From positions 1 to 8,011 of the forward strand of contig JAJYGW010000231.1 of the NCBI GenBank assembly GCA_021790615.1: 8,011 bases of DNA, in the 5' to 3' direction. The notes beneath the pieces are model-generated. The model was not told where the DNA came from, made no database searches, and saw only the letters and a program-made list of their open reading frames with translations. The stretch comes from Actinomycetes bacterium. Its GTDB lineage: Bacteria; Actinomycetota; Acidimicrobiia; Acidimicrobiales; JAKAOS01. This document shows, piece after piece, positions 1-6,274 of the stretch. A program made the translations under genes and the position numbers. Within the stretch, counting starts at the first letter, position 1, and the number at the start of each line of letters is the position of its first letter.

Positions 1-516
1 TCCGGCGGACGCGGTGACGAGCAGCCGGCCCGCCTCGTGGGCGCCATAGATCAACCCGGCGGTCGAGAGCCCTGCCGTCCCGACCCAAGCCATCGTCACC
101 GGAAAGGCGAAGAGCAGGTGGTCGTTCGGCGTCGTGTAGTAGAGGCCCTGCGACCAGATCGACAACAGCGCGGGCGAGAGCACGATGGTCGTGAGCACCC
201 GCACTCGCACGAGCGACGGCCGCAGCAGGACCCAGGGGATCAGGGTGAGGCCGAAGAGCACGTAGACCCACCCCCAGGAGAGGAACACCGACGCCACGCC
301 GATCACCACGGGGTAGAGGAGCTTGATCCGCGGGTCGAGCCGATGGATGGGCGTGTCGGCGGCCTCGTAGGAGAGGACGTTCCGGAGCCCTTTCAGACCG
401 ACGAACCGGAGGAACACCGCAGGGCCGATGAGCGGCACGAGGAAGGTGATCGCGTAGGCGACGACCGTCTGGCCGGCGAGCGTGTCGAACAACGCGTGGT
501 GGAGCGTGTCCCACAT
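1..516 (-). CDS. ECF transporter transmembrane scaffold subunit EcfT (3' end outside window)
   Basis: This is the membrane scaffold of an ECF importer, which couples the ATPases to the substrate-binding S subunit. The first 172 codons are present and the frame is still open at base 1. The best family mark is HRLDPRIKLL (residues 58-67), the N-terminal signature of EcfT, followed by hydrophobic segments at about 68-98 and 106-122. The C-terminal coupling helices with the Ala-Arg-Ser/Gly motifs would lie beyond the window. The ATG start at 516 follows a strong GGGAGGG ribosome site, and the stop of the upstream ATPase gene lies 2 bases before it. About 57 residues precede the signature, including a hydrophobic segment at about 17-38; most EcfT proteins I know have a shorter lead. 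The family call is firm, but the substrate cannot be read from this subunit. Confidence 0.88.
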   Translation of the reverse strand, partial: MWDTLHHALFDTLAGQTVVAYAITFLVPLIGPAVFLRFVGLKGLRNVLSYEAADTPIHRLDPRIKLLYPVVIGVASVFLSWGWVYVLFGLTLIPWVLLRPSLVRVRVLTTIVLSPALLSIWSQGLYYTTPNDHLLFAFPVTMAWVGTAGLSTAGLIYGAHEAGRLLVTASAG

Positions 517-518
517 CG

Positions 519-2474
519 TCACACCCTCCCGAGTGCGTCGGCGATCGCAGCCGCGAGCTCGTCGACGCCGAGTGCCACCGCCGGTGGGCGGTCCTCGATG
601 CTCGCGTGGAGCCGGGAGACAGCAGGCGGCCGAACCCCGCTGGACTCGAGGAGCTCGAGCGCCGCGAACGCCTCGCGTGGCGGCGCGTCGAGGACGACTC
701 GACCGTCCCGAAGCGCCACGACCCGGTCGGCGAAGCGCGCGACGAGGCGCATGTCATGGGTGATGAGGAGGCAGCTCAGGGCGCCGAGGGACTCGCGGAC
801 GCGACTCAGGAGCTCGAACAGCGCCATGGCGTGTGCCTCGTCGAGCCCGGTCGTCGGCTCGTCCAGGATGAGCCCCCTCGGCGCTCTCGTGAGCAGTGCC
901 CCGAGTGCCAGCCGTTGACGTTCGCCGCCGCTCAGCTCGTAGGGGTGCGCACCGAGTCGCCCCGAGAGGCCGATCAGTTCGGCCACCTCACCCGGGGTCG
1001 GCGCCCCCGGGCCGGCGGCAACGCGGTTCTTTCGAGTGAAGTCGAGCTCCGCCGCCACGGTCTCCGTGAAGAGCATGTCGTCGACGTTCTGGAAGAGGTA
1101 ACCGACGTGCTCGGCCTGGCGGGGGATCCGCCCGAACTCCACCGGCCGGCCGAAGCAGGCCGCGCTGCCTCGACGTGGCTCGACGAAACCCATCAGCACG
1201 GAGCCGAGGGTCGTCTTCCCAGACCCGTTGGCGCCGACGAGCGCAACCCACTCGCCCTCCTCGACCCGCAAGTCGACCCCTCGGAGCACCAGCTTGTCCT
1301 TGAAGGCCACCTCGACGTCGGCCACCTCGAACGCCGCATGGTCGCCCCGCGCCGCATCCGGGGCGCCCGGCGATGCAAGTGGCAAACGGGTGGCGAGGAG
1401 CCCCGCGCTCCTGAGCCGGGCTGCAGCCTCCTCGACCGTGAGCGGCGCGGAGCGTGCTCCGACCTCCTGCGCCGCAAGCTCGGGAGACGCGCCGGGGATC
1501 TCGACAGGGGGTGTGTCGAGCCGGGCGCCGTCCGCGCGTGTGTCGAGCCGCGTGCCGTCCGGTGGTGGCTCGGCGAGGCGCGCCCTCGGGGCCGCCGCGT
1601 TGCGCAGCTCGATCGGGGCTGCTTCGGGGCGGAACGCGCGCGGAAGCACCTCGGCGAGGAGCGCGAGCTCCGGCGGGCGAACGCCCGCCTCCCGCCAGGG
1701 TGCACTCGGGAGGAACGCGACACGCGGCGCCTCATCCAGCACGACTCGCCCGCCGACCACGAGCACGATCCGGTCGGCGTGGCGCGCAACCTCGTCGAGC
1801 TTGTGCTCGACGACCACCACGCCGCACCCCCCACCCATACGGAGCGCCGACAGGACGGCGAGCACCTCCTCAGTGCCGACGGGGTCGAGGTCTGAGGTCG
1901 GCTCGTCGAGCACCAGCATCGGCGGCTGCATCGCGAGCGCGGCCGCGATGGCGACGCGCTGCTTCTGGCCGCCCGACAGGGAGCTGATCGCCGCGGACGC
2001 GAGCCCGCCCACCCCGGTCAGCTCGAGCGAGCGCGCCACCCGGTCGACGACCTCGGCATGGTCGAGGGCGAGGTTCTCCGGGCCGAACGCGACTTCCGCG
2101 TCGACCTGGTACTGGATGAGCTGGTACTCCGGGTTCTGGAACACGATCCCCACATGCTGCGCGGCCACGTGCAAGGGGAGGTCCCCGAGGTCGACCGCAG
2201 ACCCTCCGTCAGGCTGGAACGTCACCGCGCCCCGAAACCTCCCGCCGATCCGGCCGGGGATGAGCCCGGCGAGGGCAAGCGCCAGGGTGGACTTCCCGCT
2301 CCCGGACGGGCCGGCGACCACGACGAGCTCACCGGTCCGCACCGAGAGGTCGACTCCGGCAAGTACCGGGGTCTCCGAGTCGCCGTAGCAGAACTCGTCC
2401 ACGACGGCCCGGAGCAGCCCGCCTCGCCAACCGGTACGTCGCCCGGTTGGAGGCTGACGCAGCTCAGCGAACAT
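519..2474 (-). CDS. ECF transporter ATPase, two nucleotide-binding domains fused (EcfA-EcfA' type)
   Basis: This is the energy subunit of the importer, with both ATPase domains in one 651-residue cytoplasmic chain. Domain 1 has Walker A GPSGSGKST (55-63), the ECF-like Q-loop FQNPEYQL (112-119), signature LSGGQ (166-170), Walker B ending D190-E191 and the switch His224. Domain 2 has Walker A GANGSGKTT (414-422), Q-loop FQNVDDMLF (461-469), signature LSGGE (514-518), Walker B ending D538-E539 and His573. All ATPase motifs are intact in both halves. About 120 residues rich in Ala, Pro and Arg (roughly 260-380) join the domains and contain a 9-residue repeat (DGTRLDTRA/DGARLDTPP). The ATG at 2474 overlaps the upstream gene by 11 bases and has no clear ribosome site. 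Coupled translation is likely, though a start at GTG codon 25 cannot be excluded. Fused ECF ATPases such as YkoD are known. Confidence 0.93.
   Translation of the reverse strand: MFAELRQPPTGRRTGWRGGLLRAVVDEFCYGDSETPVLAGVDLSVRTGELVVVAGPSGSGKSTLALALAGLIPGRIGGRFRGAVTFQPDGGSAVDLGDLPLHVAAQHVGIVFQNPEYQLIQYQVDAEVAFGPENLALDHAEVVDRVARSLELTGVGGLASAAISSLSGGQKQRVAIAAALAMQPPMLVLDEPTSDLDPVGTEEVLAVLSALRMGGGCGVVVVEHKLDEVARHADRIVLVVGGRVVLDEAPRVAFLPSAPWREAGVRPPELALLAEVLPRAFRPEAAPIELRNAAAPRARLAEPPPDGTRLDTRADGARLDTPPVEIPGASPELAAQEVGARSAPLTVEEAAARLRSAGLLATRLPLASPGAPDAARGDHAAFEVADVEVAFKDKLVLRGVDLRVEEGEWVALVGANGSGKTTLGSVLMGFVEPRRGSAACFGRPVEFGRIPRQAEHVGYLFQNVDDMLFTETVAAELDFTRKNRVAAGPGAPTPGEVAELIGLSGRLGAHPYELSGGERQRLALGALLTRAPRGLILDEPTTGLDEAHAMALFELLSRVRESLGALSCLLITHDMRLVARFADRVVALRDGRVVLDAPPREAFAALELLESSGVRPPAVSRLHASIEDRPPAVALGVDELAAAIADALGRV
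524..530 (-). promoter_or_regulatory. Ribosome binding site of the EcfT gene
   Basis: GGGAGGG on the minus strand lies 7 bases before the ATG at 516. It sits inside the last codons of the ATPase gene, so ribosomes finishing that gene are placed to start the next. This supports the ATG at 516 and hence the extended N-terminus of the EcfT protein. Confidence 0.7.
1513..1566 (-). repeat. Two-copy 27-bp tandem duplication in the ATPase linker
   Basis: The units at 1513-1539 and 1540-1566 share GTGTCGAGCCG at their starts and most following bases. They encode in-frame 9-residue repeats reading DGTRLDTRA and DGARLDTPP on the minus strand. The duplication keeps the reading frame and lies in the low-complexity linker between the two ATPase domains, away from every catalytic motif. 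Confidence 0.8.
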
Positions 2475-2784
2475 GCTTCGGACGGCCGTCTGCGACGTCC
2501 AGACCGGCCCCTCCGTGCTCCGCGCGGCTCTCGTCCCGGAGCTTGCGCCCGAGGCCGAACCAGCCGACTGCGAGGACGATACCGAGCATCACCGCCATGA
2601 TGATGAGCGAGGTCCCCGACGAGTGGGTCTTCGCGAAGGTCCCGCCGAGCACCGGGAACACCGGTGTGGCGTCGGAGCTCAGGCCGTTCGTGAAGAACAG
2701 GATCAACCCGTCGACGAGCAACAGGGCAGCGACCACCGAGCCGGCGATCGTGAGTCGGCGCACCATCTTGTAGCGCTGTGTCAT
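2464..2784 (-). CDS. Small two-helix membrane protein of the ECF operon (unknown family, CbiN-like topology)
   Basis: This 106-residue protein is not recognised by family. It has a basic start (MTQRYKMVRR), a hydrophobic helix at about 11-32, a polar loop of about 25 residues (about 33-58), a second hydrophobic helix at about 59-79 and a charged tail. By the positive-inside rule both ends should be cytoplasmic with the loop outside. CbiN and NikN, the small accessory subunits of cobalt and nickel ECF importers, have the same size and layout, but I see no sequence match, so the comparison is structural only. The ATG overlaps the stop of the upstream permease gene as ATGA and is preceded by GGAGGG six bases away. 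The 3' end overlaps the ATPase gene by 11 bases. Tight packing on both sides argues for an accessory role in the same transporter. The gene is nearly certain and its function is open. Confidence 0.85.
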   Translation of the reverse strand: MTQRYKMVRRLTIAGSVVAALLLVDGLILFFTNGLSSDATPVFPVLGGTFAKTHSSGTSLIIMAVMLGIVLAVGWFGLGRKLRDESRAEHGGAGLDVADGRPKHVR

Positions 2785-3890
2785 CGCAGTCCCTCCGTAC
2801 CTCGTGCCGATCCGCTGCCGTCGATGCCCGGGAAGCCTCCCCGGCCCGGCAGAGGCTGCGGTGAGCCGCCGTCGTTCCCACCGCCGAGCGGGCCCGCGGT
2901 CGGTTCGCTCCCGAGCCCGCCGGGCTGATCTGGGCGCCAGCCAGCAACCTCCGAGCGGAGAACACCCCCCGGCGAACCGCTCCCGGACGACAGACCGAGG
3001 CCGGACTGGATGGGCTCGACCCGACTGGTAGCCAACGAGCTCCCGCCCCCTGCGCCGCTTGCGCCGCCCGCTGCGCCGAGCGGCGCGGGGAGCGACTCCG
3101 CTCGCGCCTTCGTCGCCCGGGGCGCGCCCCCCGCCCCTGCGAGGGCGCCGACCGAGCGGGCCACCCGAACTGCGAGCGGGGCCGTGATCGCCGCCTCGAT
3201 ACCGTTGCCGAGGCCGTTGCCGAGAATGCCTCCGCCACCGGCGATGTTGGTGCCGATGAAGCTCGCGTAGGTGTGGATCTGGCCGTTCAGGAACGGGTCG
3301 AGCACGGCGTCGCCGATGATCACGTTCGGCACGGCACGCAGGAAGCCGATGACGAACCCGTCGAGCAGGATCGCCTTCGCGTCGTCGAGGAGCCGCTCCC
3401 CACGCATCATGATGTAGAGGTCGGCGAACACACCCTCGTCGAGGGCGTCGGGCCAGATCTGGGGACGCACGCCGTGGGTGGTGAACATGATCTCGCCGAG
3501 GAGGCGCTTGACGAAGATGAGCGCGGTCACGGTACCCGGTTTCCGGATCGTCGCAACGGCGACCATCACGATGAACAGGTACGGGAGGTCCGGGAGCTGG
3601 ATCCAGTTGAGGAAGTTCCCTGCCACCGGCACGCTCGAGATGAGCGGCCCGAAGAGCTGGTCGTTGAGGAAGCTGTCCCAAGCGAGCAGCATCACCGCCA
3701 GGATGGCGAGAGTGAAGACGTCCTGCGTTGCCCATTTGGCTCGCTCGTCTCGCTTCCAGAGGAAGAGGATGGCGAGGCCACCCAGGAGCACGAGCCAGGT
3801 CCCGACGTAGAGCAAGACCTTTGCCGTCCCCCCGGGATCGAACGTGTCGTAGAGAAAGCCGTGCAGATGGGCAGTTGCCGCAATCAACAT
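2781..3890 (-). CDS. Predicted ECF substrate-binding (S) membrane subunit with long low-complexity tail
   Basis: This 369-residue protein is probably the permease that binds the substrate. Residues 1 to about 250 hold hydrophobic stretches at about 24-46, 57-72, 103-115, 172-186 and, more weakly, 205-245. Motifs include IRKPGT (115-120), which recalls the IRKPG segment of YkoE (thiamine/HMP S subunit), and a glycine-rich stretch GTNIAGGGGILGNGLGNG (213-230). Residues about 251-369 form a Gly/Ser/Pro/Ala-rich tail with no hydrophobic helix. S subunits are usually about 170-220 residues, so both core and tail are long. The ATG at 3890 follows AAGGAGG seven bases away, one of the clearest ribosome sites here, and this is the first gene of the operon. 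Its S-subunit role rests mainly on its place beside the ATPase and EcfT genes. I see no thiamine or cobalamin riboswitch in the short leader, so the substrate remains unknown. Confidence 0.72.
   Translation of the reverse strand: MLIAATAHLHGFLYDTFDPGGTAKVLLYVGTWLVLLGGLAILFLWKRDERAKWATQDVFTLAILAVMLLAWDSFLNDQLFGPLISSVPVAGNFLNWIQLPDLPYLFIVMVAVATIRKPGTVTALIFVKRLLGEIMFTTHGVRPQIWPDALDEGVFADLYIMMRGERLLDDAKAILLDGFVIGFLRAVPNVIIGDAVLDPFLNGQIHTYASFIGTNIAGGGGILGNGLGNGIEAAITAPLAVRVARSVGALAGAGGAPRATKARAESLPAPLGAAGGASGAGGGSSLATSRVEPIQSGLGLSSGSGSPGGVLRSEVAGWRPDQPGGLGSEPTAGPLGGGNDGGSPQPLPGRGGFPGIDGSGSARGTEGLR
2791..2796 (-). promoter_or_regulatory. Ribosome binding site of the small membrane protein gene
   Basis: GGAGGG on the minus strand lies six bases before the ATG at 2784, within the last codons of the upstream gene. 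It supports the short 106-residue reading over the much longer open frame that continues upstream through antisense-like sequence. Confidence 0.65.
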
Positions 3891-3897
3891 CGTCCCG

Positions 3898-3904
3898 CCT
3901 CCTT
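3898..3904 (-). promoter_or_regulatory. Strong ribosome binding site of the ECF operon's first gene
   Basis: AAGGAGG on the minus strand is seven bases before the ATG at 3890. It fixes the start of the predicted S subunit and marks the probable first gene of the transporter operon. Confidence 0.8.
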
Positions 3905-3926
3905 GTCCTCTCTGTCGTGTGGACTG

Positions 3927-3979
3927 CCGTCGTCACTTGCCGCCGCGGGCGAGCTCCTCGCTCGCTGGTCCGTCGTCAC
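3927..3979 (-). repeat. Pair of 10-bp direct repeats upstream of the ECF operon
   Basis: GTGACGACGG (minus strand) occurs at 3970-3979 and again at 3927-3936, with starts 43 bases apart. Both lie in the 95-base gap between the HAD gene stop and the first ECF gene. The spacing is close to four DNA turns, which would suit a regulator binding one face, but a chance match in GC-rich DNA is possible. No convincing -10/-35 pair is visible in the gap, so the operon may also be read through from the HAD gene. Confidence 0.3.
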
Positions 3980-3985
3980 GTCCCA

Positions 3986-4702
3986 CTACCGGCCCGGCAC
4001 CCCCACCGAACCGGCCATGTCGCTCACCTCCTCGAGCTCCGCCAGACGGAGCACCGCGTCCAGCCCACGGACGGCTCCCCGACTGACCGGAGGGAGGATG
4101 AGACAGGTGCAACCGAGCTCGACTGCACCGCTGTCGGCGCGCCCGTTGTTCCCGACCATGAGCGTGCGGCTGGGTTCGATGTGGAGCGCGCGAGCCGCGA
4201 GCGCGAACAGCTCGGGTTCCGGCTTCGCCATGCCGTGCTCGTAAGACAGCACGAAACAGTCGACGAGGTCTGCAAGCCCGGCTCGCTCGTACCCCACCCG
4301 GATGTTCCATCCCGTGTTCGAGACGATGCCGACGGCGAGACCGGCCCGGTGGATCGCCTCGAGGGTGGCCCTGGTGTCCGGGTATGGGATCATCGAGCTG
4401 GCGCTCGTCTTGAACTCCCGGTAGAAGGCCTCGGCAAGACCCGGACAGAGCCCGTCGAGCGGCTCGTAACAGCGGAGGTAGTAGCGACGATGACCGTCGG
4501 CTGACCGGTTTCGCCCGAAGACCAAGTCGGTGTCGTCGACCGAGCGCTTCGCGCGCTTGACCGACTCCCACGCCTCGCGCGCCGCGTCGGCATCGACGGT
4601 CGCCCCGAGCTCGCCGGCGAGCGACACGATCGCCGGGGGTGCCAACGGCTTGTGGAACAGGGTGTCGCCATTGTCGAACAGCACCGCATCGAATCGCGCC
4701 AC
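3986..4702 (-). CDS. HAD-superfamily (haloacid dehalogenase-like) protein with altered motifs I and IV
   Basis: This 238-residue cytoplasmic protein has the order and size of a HAD hydrolase with an alpha-helical cap. Motif I is VLFDNGDTLF: Asp10 is the nucleophile, but the usual second Asp (position 12) is Gly. Motif II is IVSNTG with Ser128. Motif III is Lys160 in AKPEPELF. Motif IV is MVGNNGRADSGA: the usual first Asp is Asn185, while Asp190 is kept. The second Asp is the general acid/base of HAD phosphatases, so ordinary phosphatase chemistry is doubtful; dehalogenases also lack it. The start is GTG at 4702, preceded by AAAGGAG with a 5-base spacer. The ECF operon begins 95 bases downstream on the same strand, so co-transcription is possible. 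The fold assignment is confident, but the substrate and even the reaction are not known. Confidence 0.85.
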   Translation of the reverse strand: MARFDAVLFDNGDTLFHKPLAPPAIVSLAGELGATVDADAAREAWESVKRAKRSVDDTDLVFGRNRSADGHRRYYLRCYEPLDGLCPGLAEAFYREFKTSASSMIPYPDTRATLEAIHRAGLAVGIVSNTGWNIRVGYERAGLADLVDCFVLSYEHGMAKPEPELFALAARALHIEPSRTLMVGNNGRADSGAVELGCTCLILPPVSRGAVRGLDAVLRLAELEEVSDMAGSVGVPGR

Positions 4703-4707
4703 GCCGT

Positions 4708-4714
4708 CTCCTTT
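4708..4714 (-). promoter_or_regulatory. Ribosome binding site deciding the GTG start of the HAD gene
   Basis: AAAGGAG on the minus strand lies five bases before GTG 4700-4702. The resulting protein begins just before motif I, as HAD proteins do, which supports this non-ATG start. Confidence 0.65.
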
Positions 4715-4762
4715 CGGCTCCCCACCGAGCCACGACCGCGACGGTAGGGACGCAGCGTTGCT

Positions 4763-4780
4763 ACCCGGGAAGACTCGGGT
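4763..4780. other. Short inverted repeat between the DUF3987-like and HAD genes
   Basis: ACCCG (4763-4767) pairs with CGGGT (4776-4780) around an 8-base loop, with partial pairing continuing inward. It lies in the 149-base gap 5' of the HAD gene. A TACCGT box at 4741-4746 (minus strand) is a possible but unsupported -10 element for that gene. Nothing else is visible in the gap. Confidence 0.2.
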
Positions 4781-4844
4781 GACGCCGAGGAGAACTCTTG
4801 GAGACCGCGCAGCGACCGCGAGGTGACGGCTGGGTGAGCTTGCT

Positions 4845-4860
4845 CGCTCGCCTACGAGCG
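4845..4860 (-). terminator. Hairpin spanning the stop codon of the DUF3987-like gene
   Basis: CGCTCG (4845-4850) and CGAGCG (4855-4860) form a perfect 6-bp stem. The 4-base loop contains the TAG stop of the DUF3987-like gene. Weaker pairing extends outward through AGCT on each side. There is no T-tract after it, so it is at best a U-less terminator or a transcript-end stabiliser. Confidence 0.3.
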
Positions 4861-6186
4861 AAACGAGCTTTCTGGCTCGCCCATGGCAGTCCCATCCGGC
4901 CGCTCGGCGGGAGAACGCAACACCACCCGGCTCACCGTGGCGGGTCGACCCCGCTCGGCCCGCCGCACGGGCGCGGTCACCACGAGCCCGGCTCGCTCCA
5001 GCTCGGCTCTCGCCGACGCCAAATCCCGTGCCGCCACGTTCCGGCCGAAGTAGTCCGCCTGCTCCGAACGGGTGAGGCCCCGCTCCCCTGCCGCTGCCAA
5101 CGCCTCGAGGAGTCGCGTCGCGAGGTCAGACGGCCCGTCCGCCGCGAGCACGAAGCGGCTCGACGCCTCGCCGTAGCGCCACAGGGCGAGCGCAGCCTCG
5201 AGGTTCGAGCGGCTGATCACCGCCGATCCCTCTGCGAGGGCGTACGCAACCGAGAGACGCGTCACCTGGCGCGAGGCGCGCGCGAGGACGAGACCGAGGA
5301 GACCCTCCTCTCCCCCCAGGGCCAGCTCCTCGTACACCTCAGCCCAGCGCTCGGCCGCCGCTGGCGTGCGCGCCAGCAGCCCCACACTGCGGACGGCCTC
5401 GAGTGCCGACGCCATGGCCCGACCGTGGCGGAGCAGGACGTCGCTGGGGACGTTTCCCTCGTCGACGAGATGCTGACGGCGGGCGGCGAGCACCACGAGG
5501 AACCGGCTCACGAAGGACGCTCCCGGCCCGGTCATCGAGAGCTGGGAGCGCAGCTGGTCAGCCGTCGCATGGGCGACGATCCCGACGTGGTGGCGCTCGA
5601 CGACGAGGCGGTGACGCCGTGCGGGGAGATCGAGCGGGTGACCGTCCCAGGCGTTTCGGATCACCCAGGCGAGTGGCGACGTCGGTCGCGCGGCGACTGC
5701 GAGCGCGCGAGTGAACGCCGGCTCGAACACGAGGAGCCGCTCGTCACTCCCGGGCGCCGGATGGCGAGCGGTGTCGCCGAGACGCACCGCCCACGGCGGG
5801 GGGGGACTCACGAGCGCGTCGAGCACGGCCTTGCCGTTCCCGAGGCCGGTGAGGACCCGGGCCCGCGCGAGCCATGGGTCGACGACGTCGAGGAGGGCCC
5901 GGGTGACCGCCCAGGAGAGGCCACGGTTCGCCGTCGGCGTCTCGGCGACCACCAGGGCGAACACGCCCCCGGTCTGACGGGCGTTCCCGGCGTCCACGTG
6001 GGGTGCCCCGCCCGCGGCGACCCCGAGGGCGACCAGCACGCTCGCCAGGAGCGCAGCCGGGTCCGCCTCGGTGAACGGTGCGGCCTCGTGGACGAAGAGC
6101 CCGACTGGTCCCGTCAGCGCAGCGTCGTCGAGCACGGGCACGCGCCGCGAGCCAGCGCCTGGGTCGGGCGGGTGGGCCTCGGCCAC
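4852..6186 (-). CDS. DUF3987-like protein with degenerate P-loop and C-terminal winged-helix-like segment
   Basis: This 444-residue protein has the layout of an actinobacterial DUF3987-type family usually annotated as hypothetical or primase-associated. Recognisable points, from memory of the family, are PVGLFVHEAAP (27-37), the P-loop position AETPTANRGLSW (81-92), LTGLGNGKAVLDA (112-124), LLVFEPAFTRAL (151-162) like a Walker B strand, NAWDG (178-182), VGIVAHATADQL (201-212) and SRFLVV (227-232). Family members tend to read like ARKGTSW at the P-loop, whereas this one has ANRGLSW and lacks the Lys and the Thr, so ATP use is doubtful. Residues about 352-424 look like a winged helix (LTRSEQADYF, then a helix of LASARAELERAGL). 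The start is GTG at 6186, first in frame after a TAG, with only a weak GAGG two bases away. No phage, integrase or primase gene adjoins it. The family call is moderate and the role unknown. Confidence 0.62.
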   Translation of the reverse strand: MAEAHPPDPGAGSRRVPVLDDAALTGPVGLFVHEAAPFTEADPAALLASVLVALGVAAGGAPHVDAGNARQTGGVFALVVAETPTANRGLSWAVTRALLDVVDPWLARARVLTGLGNGKAVLDALVSPPPPWAVRLGDTARHPAPGSDERLLVFEPAFTRALAVAARPTSPLAWVIRNAWDGHPLDLPARRHRLVVERHHVGIVAHATADQLRSQLSMTGPGASFVSRFLVVLAARRQHLVDEGNVPSDVLLRHGRAMASALEAVRSVGLLARTPAAAERWAEVYEELALGGEEGLLGLVLARASRQVTRLSVAYALAEGSAVISRSNLEAALALWRYGEASSRFVLAADGPSDLATRLLEALAAAGERGLTRSEQADYFGRNVAARDLASARAELERAGLVVTAPVRRAERGRPATVSRVVLRSPAERPDGTAMGEPESSFRS

Positions 6187-6192
6187 GACCTC

Positions 6193-6198
6193 AGCCTA
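6193..6198 (-). promoter_or_regulatory. Candidate -10 element for leaderless transcription of the DUF3987-like gene
   Basis: TAGGCT (TANNNT) on the minus strand ends six bases before GTG 6186. That spacing would put the transcript start at or next to the start codon. No convincing -35 box lies 17-18 bases upstream. The poor ribosome site at this start fits a leaderless mRNA. Confidence 0.4.
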
Positions 6199-6261
6199 GG
6201 TGCGGCGGTCGGGCGCGTCCCGACCGGTTGCGCCGAGGCCAGCTGGCCGAGCTCGGCGCCG

Positions 6262-6267
6262 TACCCT
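6262..6267 (+). promoter_or_regulatory. Candidate -10 element for leaderless transcription of the PIG-L gene
   Basis: TACCCT (TANNNT) ends seven bases before ATG 6275, so transcription would begin at the A of the start codon. There is no good Shine-Dalgarno sequence, and no recognisable -35 at normal spacing. TTGCGC at 6228-6233 is too far away. Confidence 0.45.
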
Positions 6268-6274
6268 GGCCGGG

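Noticed and set aside
37..918. Plus-strand open frame of 293 codons opposite EcfT and the ATPase
   Set aside because: It crosses two well-supported minus-strand genes, and its translation is rich in Arg, Glu, His and Ser with no motif, as in a composition-driven antisense frame.
2785..3936. Upstream extension of the small membrane protein to a 490-residue protein
   Set aside because: The extra part overlaps the predicted S subunit in another frame and is Arg-rich without motifs. ATG 2784 has a good ribosome site and an ATGA junction.
3891..3985. Possible riboswitch (thiamine or cobalamin) before the ECF operon
   Set aside because: The gap is only 95 bases, and I see no conserved thiamine pyrophosphate or cobalamin riboswitch core in it.
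4852..6186. Prophage or integrative element suggested by the DUF3987-like gene
   Set aside because: No integrase, terminase, structural, relaxase or attachment-site sequence is seen nearby, and base composition does not visibly change. One gene is not enough.
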